The position numbers were made by a program, and so were the translations under genes. A model generated the notes under the pieces. It did not search any database. It worked only from the letters and a program-made list of their open reading frames with translations, and had not been told where the DNA came from. From Dipylidium caninum (taxonomy: Eukaryota > Platyhelminthes > Cestoda > Cyclophyllidea > Dipylidiidae), in assembly GCA_017562135.1 (NCBI GenBank), contig QEYB01001437.1:1-64000 (forward strand): a stretch of DNA of 64,000 nt, read 5' to 3'. Below, piece by piece: positions 23,336 through 36,227 of this stretch. Numbering within the stretch: the first letter of the stretch is position 1; every line of letters begins with the position of its first letter.

Positions 23336-26300
23336 CTCAAATCTGGCATTCTGCGAAGTTGGCCCTAATGTTGCGTAGAGAGAGCTTTATGTGCGGTTCA
23401 GCGTGAAAAGAGAATAGACGTGCACTTCCAACGGATTGAGCGTATGTTTAAAGGTGAAATCGTTGTGGGTGACTGTTTGTCGGAAACACGTACAAAAGAA
23501 AGAGAAGTAGACAAAATAAGCGATAACAAGGCACTAAACTTTGCGAATCATGGAGGCAAGTATGCTCCGTATGGCTTCTACATCCTTCCCCTTTACGGAA
23601 CTTCTCATAAATTGACTAAAACCAAAACATTCTATTATTGCAATACTATCCCAAAACCATATAGTACTCTCTCTCGTTTTTGGGATAGTATATAGTGTAG
23701 TATATATGTATATATATAGTACTCTATGGCTTTAAATGTGGTCTCAAATAGGGGAAATCAAATTACTTGATACGCAAATCTTTCGAACTAGCCATAACTG
23801 CGGTTTTGAAGCTGGAAAAGTGCATACTGATGGAAAGTCAGGTGGTAATGGTCAACTTTTACTAAACGCACTTGATAGCCTACATAAAGTATTCCGCAGG
23901 AACGGCTTTTTGTTGACTTAAGGGGTGAATACACCTGCTGTATTCAGGAGATTTTTACTTTAAAATTAAGGCACGTGAGAGTTTACACGGCGATCATAAT
24001 GTCTTGTTGGTACAATCTTTTGCGAAACGTCGAAAAGGCACGGTGATTGGACTGATGAACCTAAGTAAATAGGTTACAATTGACTCCTTATTTGCCACGA
24101 AAACGGTCAGATAGTTGGAGCCTCTGATTTGCAAGTTTGACATTTTTCTAAGTGGTGGTCAAATGCAAATAAACAAGTATGCAATTTTTGAGTAAGGCTT
24201 ATTGTAAAATACACACAAAAGGCGAGAGAAGTTGTGGAGAGTGGAGTTGGCAGAGTAATTTGCAACATATATGGTTGGTTAAAATGTTAGAAATCTATTC
24301 CTATCTCTGGTATTTTGAGTCCAATAAATTTCATTTTTTACAGACACTGATAAGCTTAACATCAATCCAGAACATTTCCTGTTTACCAAGTGCTCTCCTC
24401 CATCTTGAACAGAACATCATTCCGTGATAATGGTCAAAAATATGAGTAGATTCCGCAGATCAAGTTCGTAAACTGCACCAGGATGACTTGTACGTCAATA
24501 TAAGAAAAAGGTGACTGGATTCACTTGTGACGTACGTTATGAAAGTAAATTGTGGATCGTAAAAATTTTTTGCTAATAATTAGATTTTCAATTTTGGGAG
24601 CAATAGCACATTCACTTGACAAGTTTTGGATTCTTAACCGGAGAGAAAATACGGAAATTTAGGTGTCCCCGTAGAGTGAAAATGAATACATGAGGTTGTC
24701 GAGCATAGAAGACTGTATAATCGTCTTACAACAGGCACTGAAAGTATGGCGCCCTGAGTCGCCCAAGTAACGTGAAAGAGGACTTCGGCTAAATTTGAAC
24801 AAACAACAGAATATCCAAGATATAGTAGCCTTCTTTTACTTATGCAGTGGCCCTTAATCTTGTGTGAAATCAAGGATTTCATAAAATCTAAGGTGAAACG
24901 AGAGGTGAATAAGCGTATTAAAATAGAGGTAGTGAGACTTTGCAAGCGCCAGGAGCCAAATTGATATATTTTGGTGGGGTAGATTTGTGCATCTGTGGAA
25001 CTTCATCATATGCACTTCTAAATTATCATATGCGTCACCGTCACATGCTCAGCGGGACCGATAACGTCAGCTTTAAACGCGTTACCATACCCTAAACAAT
25101 AAAGAAGGAATGAGGTGCAGAATTTTAAAGGCAAGGCTATAAGTCAACATGCCCATTTACACCCTTAACAGAAGAAGCAGTTATTCACCTCCTCTCTGAA
25201 GCAGCAGATAAATAATTTAGTCTCGGTTAAAGTTAGTACAGTCTATAAAGAAGCGGTGTTAGATACCAAAATGTGCGACACAGTAGATTTTAAGGATTCG
25301 CGTGGCTCGCAAGGTAGGTCAAGATCCAACCGATTCCAAGCTTACCAGACAATTACGCAGTTTTCTTCTCGGGGAACCTACAATAAGCTTTTGGTACAAA
25401 TTCTAACGAAAACCGCAATTTCACAACTCTACAAACAAGAGATCGTAAAATTAACGAAAATTCAGATGCATGTCTGTTAGGATATAATTTACTACGTAGA
25501 GGCTCAGGATAATTCAATGAACGTAGATAGATTGTGAAGAGTGTATTAATTTTGTAGGTGAAAGACACGAAGAGAATAATGTCAGTGGTACGAGTAACAA
25601 TGTGAATGACTAAAAGCGCGAAAAAAGGTGATGATGTTTTATATCATTATGGGATCAAAAGAAAATAATTGACAGGTATTGCACACATTAAACGATATGA
25701 ACATCTGCTAAGAATGGCATGAATAATTAGACCTACTAATACAATAGAACTTATCAATTAAGCAGCATATTTGCAAGAAAAAAACAAAGCATAGTTGCTG
25801 CTTCACTTACCTCATCCACTTGGCTCAAACAAGAGTGGGAGAGAGGTACTGAAAGGACGAAATGCGTTCGTTGGTCTACTAGGGTACTAGGACTTAAGTC
25901 AACCTGGAAATGAGGGCTAGTAAAGAGATCCACACTCACGTCATAAAATAACCTAGTTATTTTCTAATGGGAAAAACGGGTTCACTACAGAAAAGCTCTG
26001 AAATAGATAGATGAACAGAAGACACAATACTTATAATAGTTTATCACAAAAGGTTATCACCCGTTGGAAGAATTGTAAGGTTAGACAACTCTAAGAACAG
26101 CTCTTGGAGAGTATAAAAAGCGTTTAATTACGTAAAATAGAGAATATGTGTTCAACTGAAGTTCAGCATTCCGGAAGCAGCAGTAAAAAGGAGGCGTGTA
26201 GATTTTCACGAATGAAGCCCATAAATGGATTCAGCAAAATTAAACTAAAAAGTCTATGATTTTACACCTTGGGGTTATTATTAGTGCGTACTCGTTTAAA

Positions 26301-26626
26301 CTACGGTGAGGTCACTTCGCCATCGATAGAAAATTTCGCGTTTGGGTGAGTTTTTAATTAATAGTCCGGGGTTCCGCACATTCGAAACCTGACGCCCTCG
26401 GGGTGTCAATTTTGACGAGGCCTTTTATGAGTGTTGGGAAAACTTGATCTCATCACGACTTTAATTGTTGTAAAAGCAGCATTATCAACGGCACGCTTAT
26501 AATATTAAAAATTAACCCAAGGATCTTTAATTATATGCATGAAAAGTGCCAAATGCGCCATTTAAGGGCTAAAATTGTTTATAAGACTCATACCTTAGCG
26601 GGTCACTTGAGCGAACAACTAGAGCA
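23336..26626. other. Intergenic region, Cys-rich gene to TAF1A
   Basis: This AT-rich stretch lies between a minus-strand and a plus-strand gene. It includes the 23643-23691 inverted repeat and a TA-rich tract at about 23689-23720. Open frames of 60-100 codons on both strands have no recognisable domain. I see no gene. Confidence 0.5.
23643..23691. repeat. Perfect 14-bp inverted repeat (hairpin)
   Basis: ATACTATCCCAAAA (23643-23656) is the exact reverse complement of TTTTGGGATAGTAT (23678-23691), separated by 21 nt that contain TAGTACTCTCTCTC. A TA-rich tract follows directly. It may be a fold-back remnant of a small transposable element. Confidence 0.6.
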
Positions 26627-29600
26627 ATGCCTGGCTCTCGCGGCGGGATGTGGCCCTATCCGACTATGCGTAGGAAGTTGTTTTGTTTAAGGCTACAACG
26701 CTTATCCATAATGCTCCGCAACTGCAGGAAAGCTGAAACCTGGCAGTGCATGTTAGGTCGTTTAACTTATAATGCATTGATTCATTGCGGTAAGCGTCCT
26801 TCGAGCATAGTATTTTTAGAAAATTTTGAGACCATTTCATGTGATCGACAGCGAGTGATGTGCATGATGTGGATACTAATCTCTCAGCACAAATTCGTGG
26901 AGGCTGCTAAACTTATGGTATATGCTATCCATAAGTATGCAATGTCGCCTTCGTGGATCTGGCGTTCAACGTACCAAATTCTCAATTGCACGAAATTCCC
27001 CGTTTCCCTGCATAAATTTAATAAGTTGAGCAGTCAAGGGATTTTGTTTTTTGATCCATAAGTTAAAGTGACACTGGATCATTTTTTTTCAGAATCCTGA
27101 ATAAGTTTTATTTAACGGATGAGTGTAACCGGAATCTGGAGACTGTTTTATCTCTAATGTCTGGTAAAAATTGGGAGGCAGCTATTCACACTAAGATCGA
27201 GGACAATGTGGGTTTTCGCTTGTCCCACTTTTTTATCACACCGTTTGCGGGGGGGGGGGTTATGTACTTTGATTATTGCTTTTTGCAGTCGCCAATGCGT
27301 TTAACGTTTACGGACCTCTCTCACGAACCAGAACGCCAACATATTCAACGTTTACATCGTTTGTACGAAGGTCTGGCCTACTTCGCACTTGGTTTTCCCA
27401 AGCTAGAACGACCAGGTTAGTTAAGTTCCTGTTATATGCAATCCGCAGACACTAACTAGTCCTCTGAATTTTTTTTCCAGATGGATTGACCTATTTAGAA
27501 AAAGCGTTGATCAGGCTCTCTGAAGTTGAGTCGCTCATCAGGTCTGGACATATTAGCGATATATTCCTACAGCCGCTTATTCAGGTAATTATTGCTTACC
27601 GACTTATGATACATTCCTAAAAAGTGCGATATTCTACTGAAATCGAGTTACTGCTACTTTTGCTTTAAGGGTTATGTCTTTTAATACGTAATGCACGTGG
27701 TCCATTTGTTGACGTCGTGCATAGCACAGACAATGAATGGTAATGAATTAATAGTCTTGAACTGTGTGAAAACAATTTACGAATTTATTTGGCAACGGAA
27801 TCGCAAATGTGACTTCCAGCATGTAACTTGGGGGGCGGTAAGCATGTGGGAGAGAAATAAATCAGTTCACACATTATTAGTGTCGAGTATTTCCGCCAGC
27901 CCGGGTAGTTAGTTGATATCTGGATCATCGGACTCCTGATATTCAGTATAACATGAATGTATGTCAGTTGGCATTTCTTTTTTTTCCGTAATCAATAGTA
28001 TCATTTCTGAAGCCTCGTACAATCTGTATTTGGTATGAGATTGATTCCCTTCTTCCTGATTAACTTTTTAGATCTTGTTTGTTTAATGTAATTAATGAAG
28101 GAGCCTTTCTTCACACATTACGATGTATATTATGCAAACATTTGTAGTATATTATATGGGTTTTATACGGGTTGTTTGAAGTATAAAAAATGCCTTGTCG
28201 GAGGGCACGGGTCAAATCGGAACACACTCTTTGTTTTTTTTCTGTAATGCGTTATGTTTGTTTTTACTCACTCAAGGAGTTAGTATCTTTATACTTTTTT
28301 GTTTAGACAACATTTCATTAGTTGTCCCGTGATGATTTGCACCTACTACTACATCACCTTTCCAAACTATCGCTCGATCATCACGTAATGAGTCCCCGTT
28401 TACATAAGTATTAGAACGATGTATCCGCCTTTTTGATATGGTCATAAGTGGAGCTGGTTAATTTGAGCGAAGTCTGATTTTTACTTGATTAGTCTTCCGG
28501 GTCGAGGACTTATGAATCTTCTACTCTACAGCAATTCTTATACTTTATAGTGTAATGCAAATATTCGCTTGTAATTTCACATGGGTGTTATCTCTTTCTC
28601 GGCATTTGAAGCTAAGAAAATGTTAAGGTGAGGGATTTGAAATATATCTGGGGATTTTACTCTTTCTACTTACAATTCATATTACACAATTTAGGACATT
28701 TACAAATACGTATTTGACGTTTGAGAAGGATTACAGACATCTAACGATAGTAACTAAATGAGTTTGTCTTTGATGCGCCTTTTCCGTTTATAATTTGTTA
28801 CATACAGGACGAACTATATACCTGCTTTTCATCCGTGTCGCTTCGTCAATAACCAGTTGTCCGATTCATTTTTGAAAGAGTCATTTAATTTGCATTTAAT
28901 ACGTTTTTCACTTCAGAATTGTTAATTTTTTGCCCCTTAATGTATGATTTAACTATCTGAAAAGCTAATAAAAGCATTCAAGTATGCTATTGCAGCATGC
29001 GGTCTCGCTTTATCGTGTAAGGGGTCTTTTTGCGTTATTGACCAAAGCAGATGGTTTATTGCGGACTCTTGCTTCATTCGTTTGAGTTGTCAGTGTAACG
29101 GCCAGACTAGGAAAACCCAACTACTTACAAGCAAGTACTATCTCTATTGATGGTAATGGGTTAGGCGTCGGAATAGAAACCTCTCTAAACGAAATGTACT
29201 GTTTCTCGGACTGGATTTTTGTGTAGCATAAACCTTACATCCGCATTCACACTTAGTCATAGAAACGGCTTGCTTTTATACCCAATTTCCTTGCCTATAC
29301 ACTTTTCCTATGGGATGAAGATGGATCTTTAGTGATAGTTCCCAAATATTTTTTTGAAGTTATTGTTATCAAATTTTTATTGTCGGCTTTTTGTTCAACG
29401 TCTCAGATAAATATTCCAATTTTTAAACTTAAACCACCTGCGACAGTTATTTAGTTTTGGAATATAGTCGTGAGTCTCGTTACTTTTTTTCATTGTTTCG
29501 TTTTCCTTCAATCCTGTAACGAACAAAAATATCGTACACTTACTTTAATGCCCTTCTATTGTTGGTTTTCACCTTTCGTAATTAACCGAAAAATATGAGC

Positions 29601-30509
29601 TACAATAGAGCTTGACAATTTTATCAAAAAATTACTTTTTACTTTCGTCATGTCATTACAAAAATGGATGTGAATGAGCAGATCGAAAAAAATGGTGATT
29701 ATTTTTTGGTTTATCTAATAGAACCTGGAGTTTCGATAGGGATTTTAGCCTCTTCAATTATATCCTAAACTAGATAGACATCACTGCTGTTCTTAGTTTT
29801 CTGTTACGTTATCAGATATACTTTATTGGAGATCGCGCCACGGACATTTTTCCTTTGCTGGAGAACTACGCTTCTTTTCAAAAGTATAACCCAAACACCG
29901 ACCGATTTCTTGCTGAGTTTCACCTGCGTGCCGCCACTGGTTGCATCACTCTTCCCGCCGACCCCGCCGAATTCCGTGAAGTTGTTGAACAATGCTTACT
30001 TATCGCTCCACCCGACGAAACTGTCATCCATCCTCTTCTAAAACACCTAATTAATTTTTCCCTTCGTCTACTCCCCACGCCTGCCCCCCCATATTTGGTT
30101 GGAGGAGACGAAAATTGGCACTTTATTATTGCAGATATTTGTCAAGCTTTTGGTAAGTTGTGTTTTTCCAATCATTATCTTTAAATTTTAAGGTTACTTG
30201 GAATTCGCCTTGGAGATCGTTTTCAAGTTGATAGACCACCCTTCTTGGTGCAGGTTTGATAAACTCTGGCTGCTACTGCAAAAGTGCGTTCAGCAATTGG
30301 GTACTTCGAGTTTTTTCGTTTGGGAGATGTGGTCATTGCGAGCGAGAACGTGGGAAAGGCACATATTTACTCACCCGCATCTTCCTCCTGAAGGCAAATC
30401 AGCTAAACTCCTTCTCAGGAGTGTACCACTTTCCGAAGATATTGAGTGTTGGACAGACAATGATTTTGGGCGTATTCTCGACGTCACGCCGCTGAAACCC
30501 GTATTATAG
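26627..30509 (+). CDS. TAF1A: TAF1A-like RNA polymerase I TBP-associated factor
   Basis: TAF1A (TAFI48) is part of the SL1/TIF-IB complex that places RNA polymerase I on rRNA promoters in the nucleolus. Exon model: 26627-26970, 27093-27207, 27289-27415, 27481-27584, 29816-30152, 30193-30509, all in phase, giving 447 aa against about 450 in human TAF1A. Matching features in order: QHKFVEAAKLM near residue 100 (human QHWQQAAEY-like helix), IWRST (human IIWKLGS), IQRLHRLYEGLAYF, IGDRATDIFPLLENY (human YGDRDGAQEVLTNYA) after a 2.2-kb intron, LEFALEIVFKLIDH (human GLEVLFGVLDF), and a C-terminal VWEMWSLRARTWERHIF (human W-x-x-x-WNSRKNWWPGFHF). The first donor (AC-GTACCA) is weak, so the first junction is the least sure. 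The third-to-last intron is phase 0; the last is only 40 nt. The gene ends 123 nt before ICE2 on the same strand. Confidence 0.68.
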
Positions 30510-30629
30510 CAGAGCCCACACTGTACAACCATTAGTCCTCTTGTACAATACAATATCTTAACCGCCTCGTAATTTTCTATTCCTCGAGAAGTGGGATGCC
30601 TCGACAGTACTCTTAGTTTTTAATTTGGT

Positions 30630-30635
30630 AGAATG
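30630..30635 (+). promoter_or_regulatory. Candidate splice acceptor just before ICE2 ATG
   Basis: T-rich sequence ending TTTGGTAG is followed at once by AATGG, so an acceptor AG (30630-30631) leaves one base before the start codon at 30633. The 123 nt after the TAF1A stop contain no AATAAA. In flatworms such sites often receive a trans-spliced leader in polycistronic transcripts. Its use here is inferred, not shown. Confidence 0.4.
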
Positions 30636-33600
30636 GACCTCCTCCGTGGGATATCGGAGTTTCAGGTAGATTTTGACAAACTTTCTGCCTACTTCCAACG
30701 AGCACGAAACGCTGTCACTGAGGACGCAGGAAAATCTAAGAAAAAAGAGCCTATCACCGAAGAATGCGAGGGAACTTGTGTCTGGTAGGTATATATTCGC
30801 TCTAAATCTTCCTTACCGAAGTCTCAATCGGCAGTCCTACTTCTCTCACGAATTATCTATAACGTATAAACGTCTTCTTTCGACGATTTCGGCGAGCGTG
30901 GGTTCTGGAAATCCCGAAGAATTCCCTGAGTTCACAAAGTTCCAAAGTATTCACCGACAACTGAAGAAGGCACAACAAAAAGCCGCTGAAGATCTGCAAA
31001 TTTGCGCACCTTGTGGTCACCTTGTTTTGCCCATTGATCTGGAAGAAGCCTTTAATCGACATGTTCATCAGGAACAACTCTCTCGTAGTCCAAGTGGAAT
31101 GTATAAACTGGTTGGCAGCACCGTGTATACAGTGGGCAGGGGCCTAACAGCTAAATTGGTGCATATGAGATCTTTTGGGAGCGATTCTACGCTAGGGAAA
31201 TTTACACCGAATCCGATGTTTCTTCTCGATACAATGAAAATGAGTTTATTGGAGAAGGCGAAACCCGTAGGTTGCATTTGAGTCGTTGAAGAAGTTCGTT
31301 TAGATTGAGAAAAAGTGTGCCGCAATTTCTCCTGAGGCAAACGTCATTGTTAGTACGGATGTGCTAATTCGTGTATTACGTTACCTAAACTCCACGACTA
31401 GATGTTTCTTTCCTATCGAAATAATCGTTTCTCCTTACGGTAGGTTTGGAATTGAGATTTTTAGCTTACAACGAGACTACCAGGCCTCTAAACATATTTG
31501 TTTGTTCACAAAATCACTCACAATTGTCTCACCGGCTGTCTCAAAGATGAACGAATACCGTCCACTTGACTTTCATTATAGTCAAACAGATTTTGTTGCA
31601 TCTGAGAAGTAGCTATAGGGATTATCGTTTCAATTACTGGTTTTCATAGGTGGCTTGATTCAATCACCTCTATGATAAATTTACGTCTCTCACTATAGGT
31701 AGAAATAGGTTTTGTAACTTACTGCTTCATGTTACTCGGTTTACAAAGCATCCTACTGCTTTATGCTCGTGTGTAGACGTAAAATTTCGGTTTGGCTTCG
31801 CCATTTTAATAATTTAAATTTTATACGCTAAGTCTGAAACATCGAGTAAGACGATTTCACTTAATCGTTAGATATATCCCATTTCTCTTATCACTTTTAC
31901 GTAATTTACTAATTTTAGATAGTACTAAACGCGTGGCTCTTCTCGACAAACCATTTCTTGCCGAGCCACTGAAGAACAATCGTTTAAGGGCGCAAGAATG
32001 CTTCACAGAGTTGTGTAAACAAAGTTTCGTGGACCCCCCTCAATTTCGACAGGTAATTTTCGTCCATAGTCTCATTTTTTATAGGTTTTGAACACACCTC
32101 CTGAGGAGAATTGTTCAAATTCCAACGCAGAAATAGAGGGTGCTCTGACCATTGACTCAGGCACCTTTCAATCAATTGAAGATTATTCACCGAATTCTAA
32201 GTGCGTATAGCTTTGAGAAAATTTCAGAATCTCGCTTCGTTCTGGTATTTTCGAGTCGAAGACGTAAAAATCATTTCTACTTACCTATGTCATTTTCATT
32301 GTAGACCTTCAATGAAGGAACTACGTGAAGTTGTGGACCACTGTCATGTTGTAGAGGCTGTCGCGGATTCCACCGAAATGGAGATCCTTCAAGAACCTGC
32401 TTCTCCGGAGCTACCGTTGTCTCCTTCCCATTCCCCTCTACTTCTTTGCTCTCCATCATCTCCAATAAGTCTGCCTCCCTCTCCTAGTATGCTATTTACT
32501 GATTTATTATAATCCGATTTTATCTCGTATCATTATAACTTCGGCATATACTTGGGTGACTAGGAATATTTTCCGTTCACAATTTGCTAATCGCCAGATT
32601 TTAAATTCAACGAAGCCATTTATTACTCATTAATTCCCCAACATCAAGTCTACTTCATTTACTTTCTAAGTCATAGTGACGACTCAAGCTACACCGACAG
32701 ACAACGGATTTTGGAATCTCTTTAGACTGGGCCCGTTAAACATCCTCGTCTCTTCTTGCGGTCTTCAATTGTCTCCCCAGTCATGCCCATCTACCACAGG
32801 CTGTCTTTTCTGGCCCAAGTGTTCTGAACTCTGGTCGAACACATCAGACTTAAATACGAAGGTTAGATCCCATTTAAACGCAACATTTTTTTAGACTGTT
32901 CATGTGGAAATCCGACCAGAATATCTTCAACCATGGGGATGTGAAGAACTGACAGAGGACGAGCTCTTTTCTTCCTGTCTTGGCGCTCAGCTTTCATCGC
33001 CGACGTGTCCAACGATTCTCCGGTGTGAGTTTCATAGTTTGAAAACCACATTGACTCTATTGATGCTTGTCAATACCATGACTTACATCCTCATACTGTC
33101 AATTTTTTCTGATTTTTCGACGAACGTTACGGTATTACCTTTATTACATAGTATGGTGATATGAAACTTAGAAGATTCTTTATTTATCTTGTTGATTACT
33201 CAATTCTTTACACTATCTAGGTGAGGTCGGCTTTTCTTTATAATGGGTTCGAAGGATTCGCCCGTCTTTTATGCTAGTATGCCTATGAGTCAAGGACTAG
33301 ACGCGAATAAATATTGCCTTGTAGAACTGGAAGTAGAGACAATACGGCTAGGGTTCACATACGTTTTTGCCTAGCTGTTCTTTGTTTTATGCCTTATGCA
33401 TGTGCAGAATTTCGAATTTTATGTTTGTATTTGATGGTTACCTTAGAGGTCAGTTCTCATTCTTCTTAGCTAGTTTACAAACAAAGCTCAGCAATTAAAG
33501 TCAGCTTTTACCCTTTCACTAGTTTTGAAATTTTATTTCAGTACGAATCGGCGCCTCGACAGGAAAGGTGATTTTAGCTGAAGTTCAAACCGTGGAACAA

Positions 33601-35459
33601 TTACTTCAATTAAATCCTAACTTTCAGTGGGTTTTCAGCAAATTTATATATCTCACTCGCCCACTCTTCATCTAGTGATTTTTGTTTATTTCATCGTTTT
33701 CCAGATTTGAGACGCATTTGGTTTCCCTCATGAACATCCTCTCCCCCCTAACTCGGTATGTTAAATATGTTCCTTGGATTTCTACTGATAGTAAGAGGTT
33801 ATTGCTGCGTTAAATCACGATTATGTGTAATTTCATCGCTGTGTTTTCAAAAGTCCGCTAATTTTGCATCAAAGTGGTAAATTTATTCGCGTTAAAATTC
33901 TCCTCAGCTTAATTTTTCTTATTGGGACGTCAATGGATCTCAGGAAGGTAAATGCGCCTGACAGTCGGACGGTTTGGATAACAACTGTCGAAAGTATAAA
34001 TGTATACTTCTAAATTCGATCGAGTTAGGCTGGCGGTGATGCACGTAGTTTCCCCTTAATAAAGACTAAAGTGTGTATCTTGAGTTAACAACTATTGACT
34101 TATACTAAGGCGGTTTTTCGATCACATTATGGCCATTGTTGACACCCTGGTAAAAACTGTTAAATGCTCTGAGACAGTACACCGCGGGTCTGAGGCTCGG
34201 TACCTGGTATTCATAGTTCCTAACTTAGCTTCCTCAACATAACCTGTTCTTGTGCATATTCAGTTATTGCGGAGAACGTCTGTTTCCTTGATCGCCGGCG
34301 CCTGATTGATACTTGATTAGCACATAATAATTATGCTTCCGGATTTTTCGTAAATTATATCGAGTTTTTCATCGGTGCATGAAAGGCCCAAGCATGTGAT
34401 ATATTGTATCTATCCTCAATCACAGGCTACTCGTAATATTTTATTTAAGTAAGTACGCATAGAGGCGCTCTGGCTGTCGATTTTTCATTTTTTAAGGGAA
34501 TTTGGGTGGAATGAGAAATTTGCTTTGATACGAATGCATTGTTCATAGTCACCTTCAGGACGAGTGAGTTATCCCCTTCATTCCGTCTTTTCACAGCCTT
34601 CCAATTGGGAAGTACCTCCTTGCCGCCCATACCAACTTCAAAAATAGGAAGTACCAACTCTATGAATGTGTTTCCGATCATGTCATATCTGAGTGAGTGT
34701 GAATTACGTCTTCTATATTGAACCTCTTACATCATGTTTTCGTGATTACTATTTGGCGGAAATAATTGAATCTCGGAGACTTTATTTTTATTCAGTTGCC
34801 GCACTTTTCCACCCTCAAGTCGCTATAATTGAAGAAGACATAGGGTCTCTCCAAGTCATAAAACGTTACACGTTCTTGATTTCACATAATCACCATTCAT
34901 CATTAGCAACTCCCGAGTATTCACCCAGAGTTTACGTTTCTGGGGGTTTCTGCTGCCTGATTTGTCGTTTATTTGGAAAAAAATCTGTTTTAGGAGAAGC
35001 TCTATGGTACATTAACATCACAGTTGACTGGAAAGTTACATTAACCCTTTTAATATATTTAGTGCATCTGGCTCATCTCTCCTCAACTTTCATCGTTGCG
35101 TAACCGAGAATTTCTACAACGCAGCCCTTGCCCTCACTTCGACGTCCGATTTTGACTCTGACCGTGGTGCTACTTGGCGATGTGTCAAACGTCTGCGACT
35201 TGACCTTTCTATTCCCAGTGGGGTGGACGGGGACAGTCTTCTCATTCCTGCCATAGATACAGGCTTTTTTGGTGTAGATCACTCCCATACACTCCCGACT
35301 GTCTCAAATACTTTTATCACAACAAAATCACCCGCAAATGGACTGCCTCAGTCTGCGGCTGTGGATTCGCCTTTGAAGTCGATGAATTTAGCTTCGCAGG
35401 GAAATGAAATAGGGGATACCCCCCCTAAGAAACGTCGTTCTACACGCGTAAAGAGATGA
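30633..35459 (+). CDS. ICE2: ICE2/NARG2-like Little Elongation Complex subunit
   Basis: ICE2 works with ICE1 and ELL in the Little Elongation Complex, which promotes snRNA gene transcription. Exons: 30633-30784, 30822-31266, 31304-31608, 31923-32052, 32085-32200, 32305-32486, 32677-32861, 32895-33024, 33542-33626, 33705-33755, 34597-34692, 35063-35459; phases agree and give 757 aa. N-terminal match: NRQSYFSHELSITYKRLLS (human REQRSYVDLLVKYAKI). Middle: PIEIIVSP after a helix (human IPVCIQVI) and VALLDKPFLAEP (human SAVFMDKPEEF). A Ser/Pro-rich stretch (exon 6) precedes the NARG2-type C-terminal domain: FWNLFRLGPLNILVSSC (human KLFSLQDLLLLVRCS), EELTEDELFSSCL, STGKVILAEVQTVEQLL (human TSKLFLLEEI), LMNILSPLTR, IGKYLLAAH. 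The C-terminus is basic (KKRRSTRVKR), a likely nuclear signal. Introns of 32, 33, 37 and 37 nt occur beside ones up to 841 nt. Confidence 0.72.
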
Positions 35460-36227
35460 TTCTCTCTGTGTGCCTGCTTGAATGTCCTTTATTTTGTAAG
35501 CCCGGAAAGTTGGACAGTGTCCCTGTGTTTTTAGCATTGATTTTTTAATGAACGCTTCTACACGACTTGACAACTAAGTCTCTGGGACAGTGACGTAGAA
35601 GGCTTTCCTTGGTCTCCTTTATTCGATATCCACTATCTTTCTCCGGCATTCTGATGAAACAACTAGATTTGTTGTTTTTAACACGAAGGCGTTGGTTATG
35701 AAAGTGGATGGATTAAGTTCTTAAGCCTCGGCTTGGGAAGCTAGAATAACATTATTTCTTTCAAATAGGGATTGTGTCCGTTGTCTCATAAATGTTGTTA
35801 CCTTCGTCAAGTAATTTCGCTGCCACCATTGGTATGTAGAGTGCTGTTTATGACAACTGGGATCAATTCATAGGCTCAAAATACCGAAATAGTATATATG
35901 CGTTATTTTTTGAGTTTAGCCTCCTTTTAGGGATTTCGAACGGCAGACTTAAGATCCAAGGCTGTGGTAGGTGCTGTTTGAGACCCTTACGGAAATGGAC
36001 GTATAGCGCTTTTTTAGTGGTCGTGCTCACTTGTCCATCGCACTGTGATATATAAATGTGTTAAGAAATGTAATCACCGATTGTTGCTGTCTTAAGATCG
36101 CCATAGGTGAAGTAAGCCAATGGCAGAAACGTAATATTTCATTACTAAAGTATCGATTTCTTCATAGACCCAAAACAGGTAAATTTAAAATATTTCGCCA
36201 TCGTTAGCGTATGTCCAGTTGTGCAGA
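35460..36227. other. Intergenic region, ICE2 to coiled-coil gene
   Basis: No clear gene. A 36-nt segment after TTTTAG at about 35930 with a following GTAGGT could be a small exon belonging to the gene at 36228, but this is too short to support. Confidence 0.4.

Noticed and set aside
31440..31464. Possible 25-nt intron in ICE2 exon 3
   Set aside because: The GTAGGT...TTTTAG pair is below plausible intron size and its use leads to a stop; reading through keeps an open frame that rejoins the family match.
34693..35062. Open frame bridging ICE2 exons 11 and 12
   Set aside because: Splicing 34692 to 35063 keeps the ICE2 frame and family match; the bridging frame is in a different reading frame and behaves as intron.
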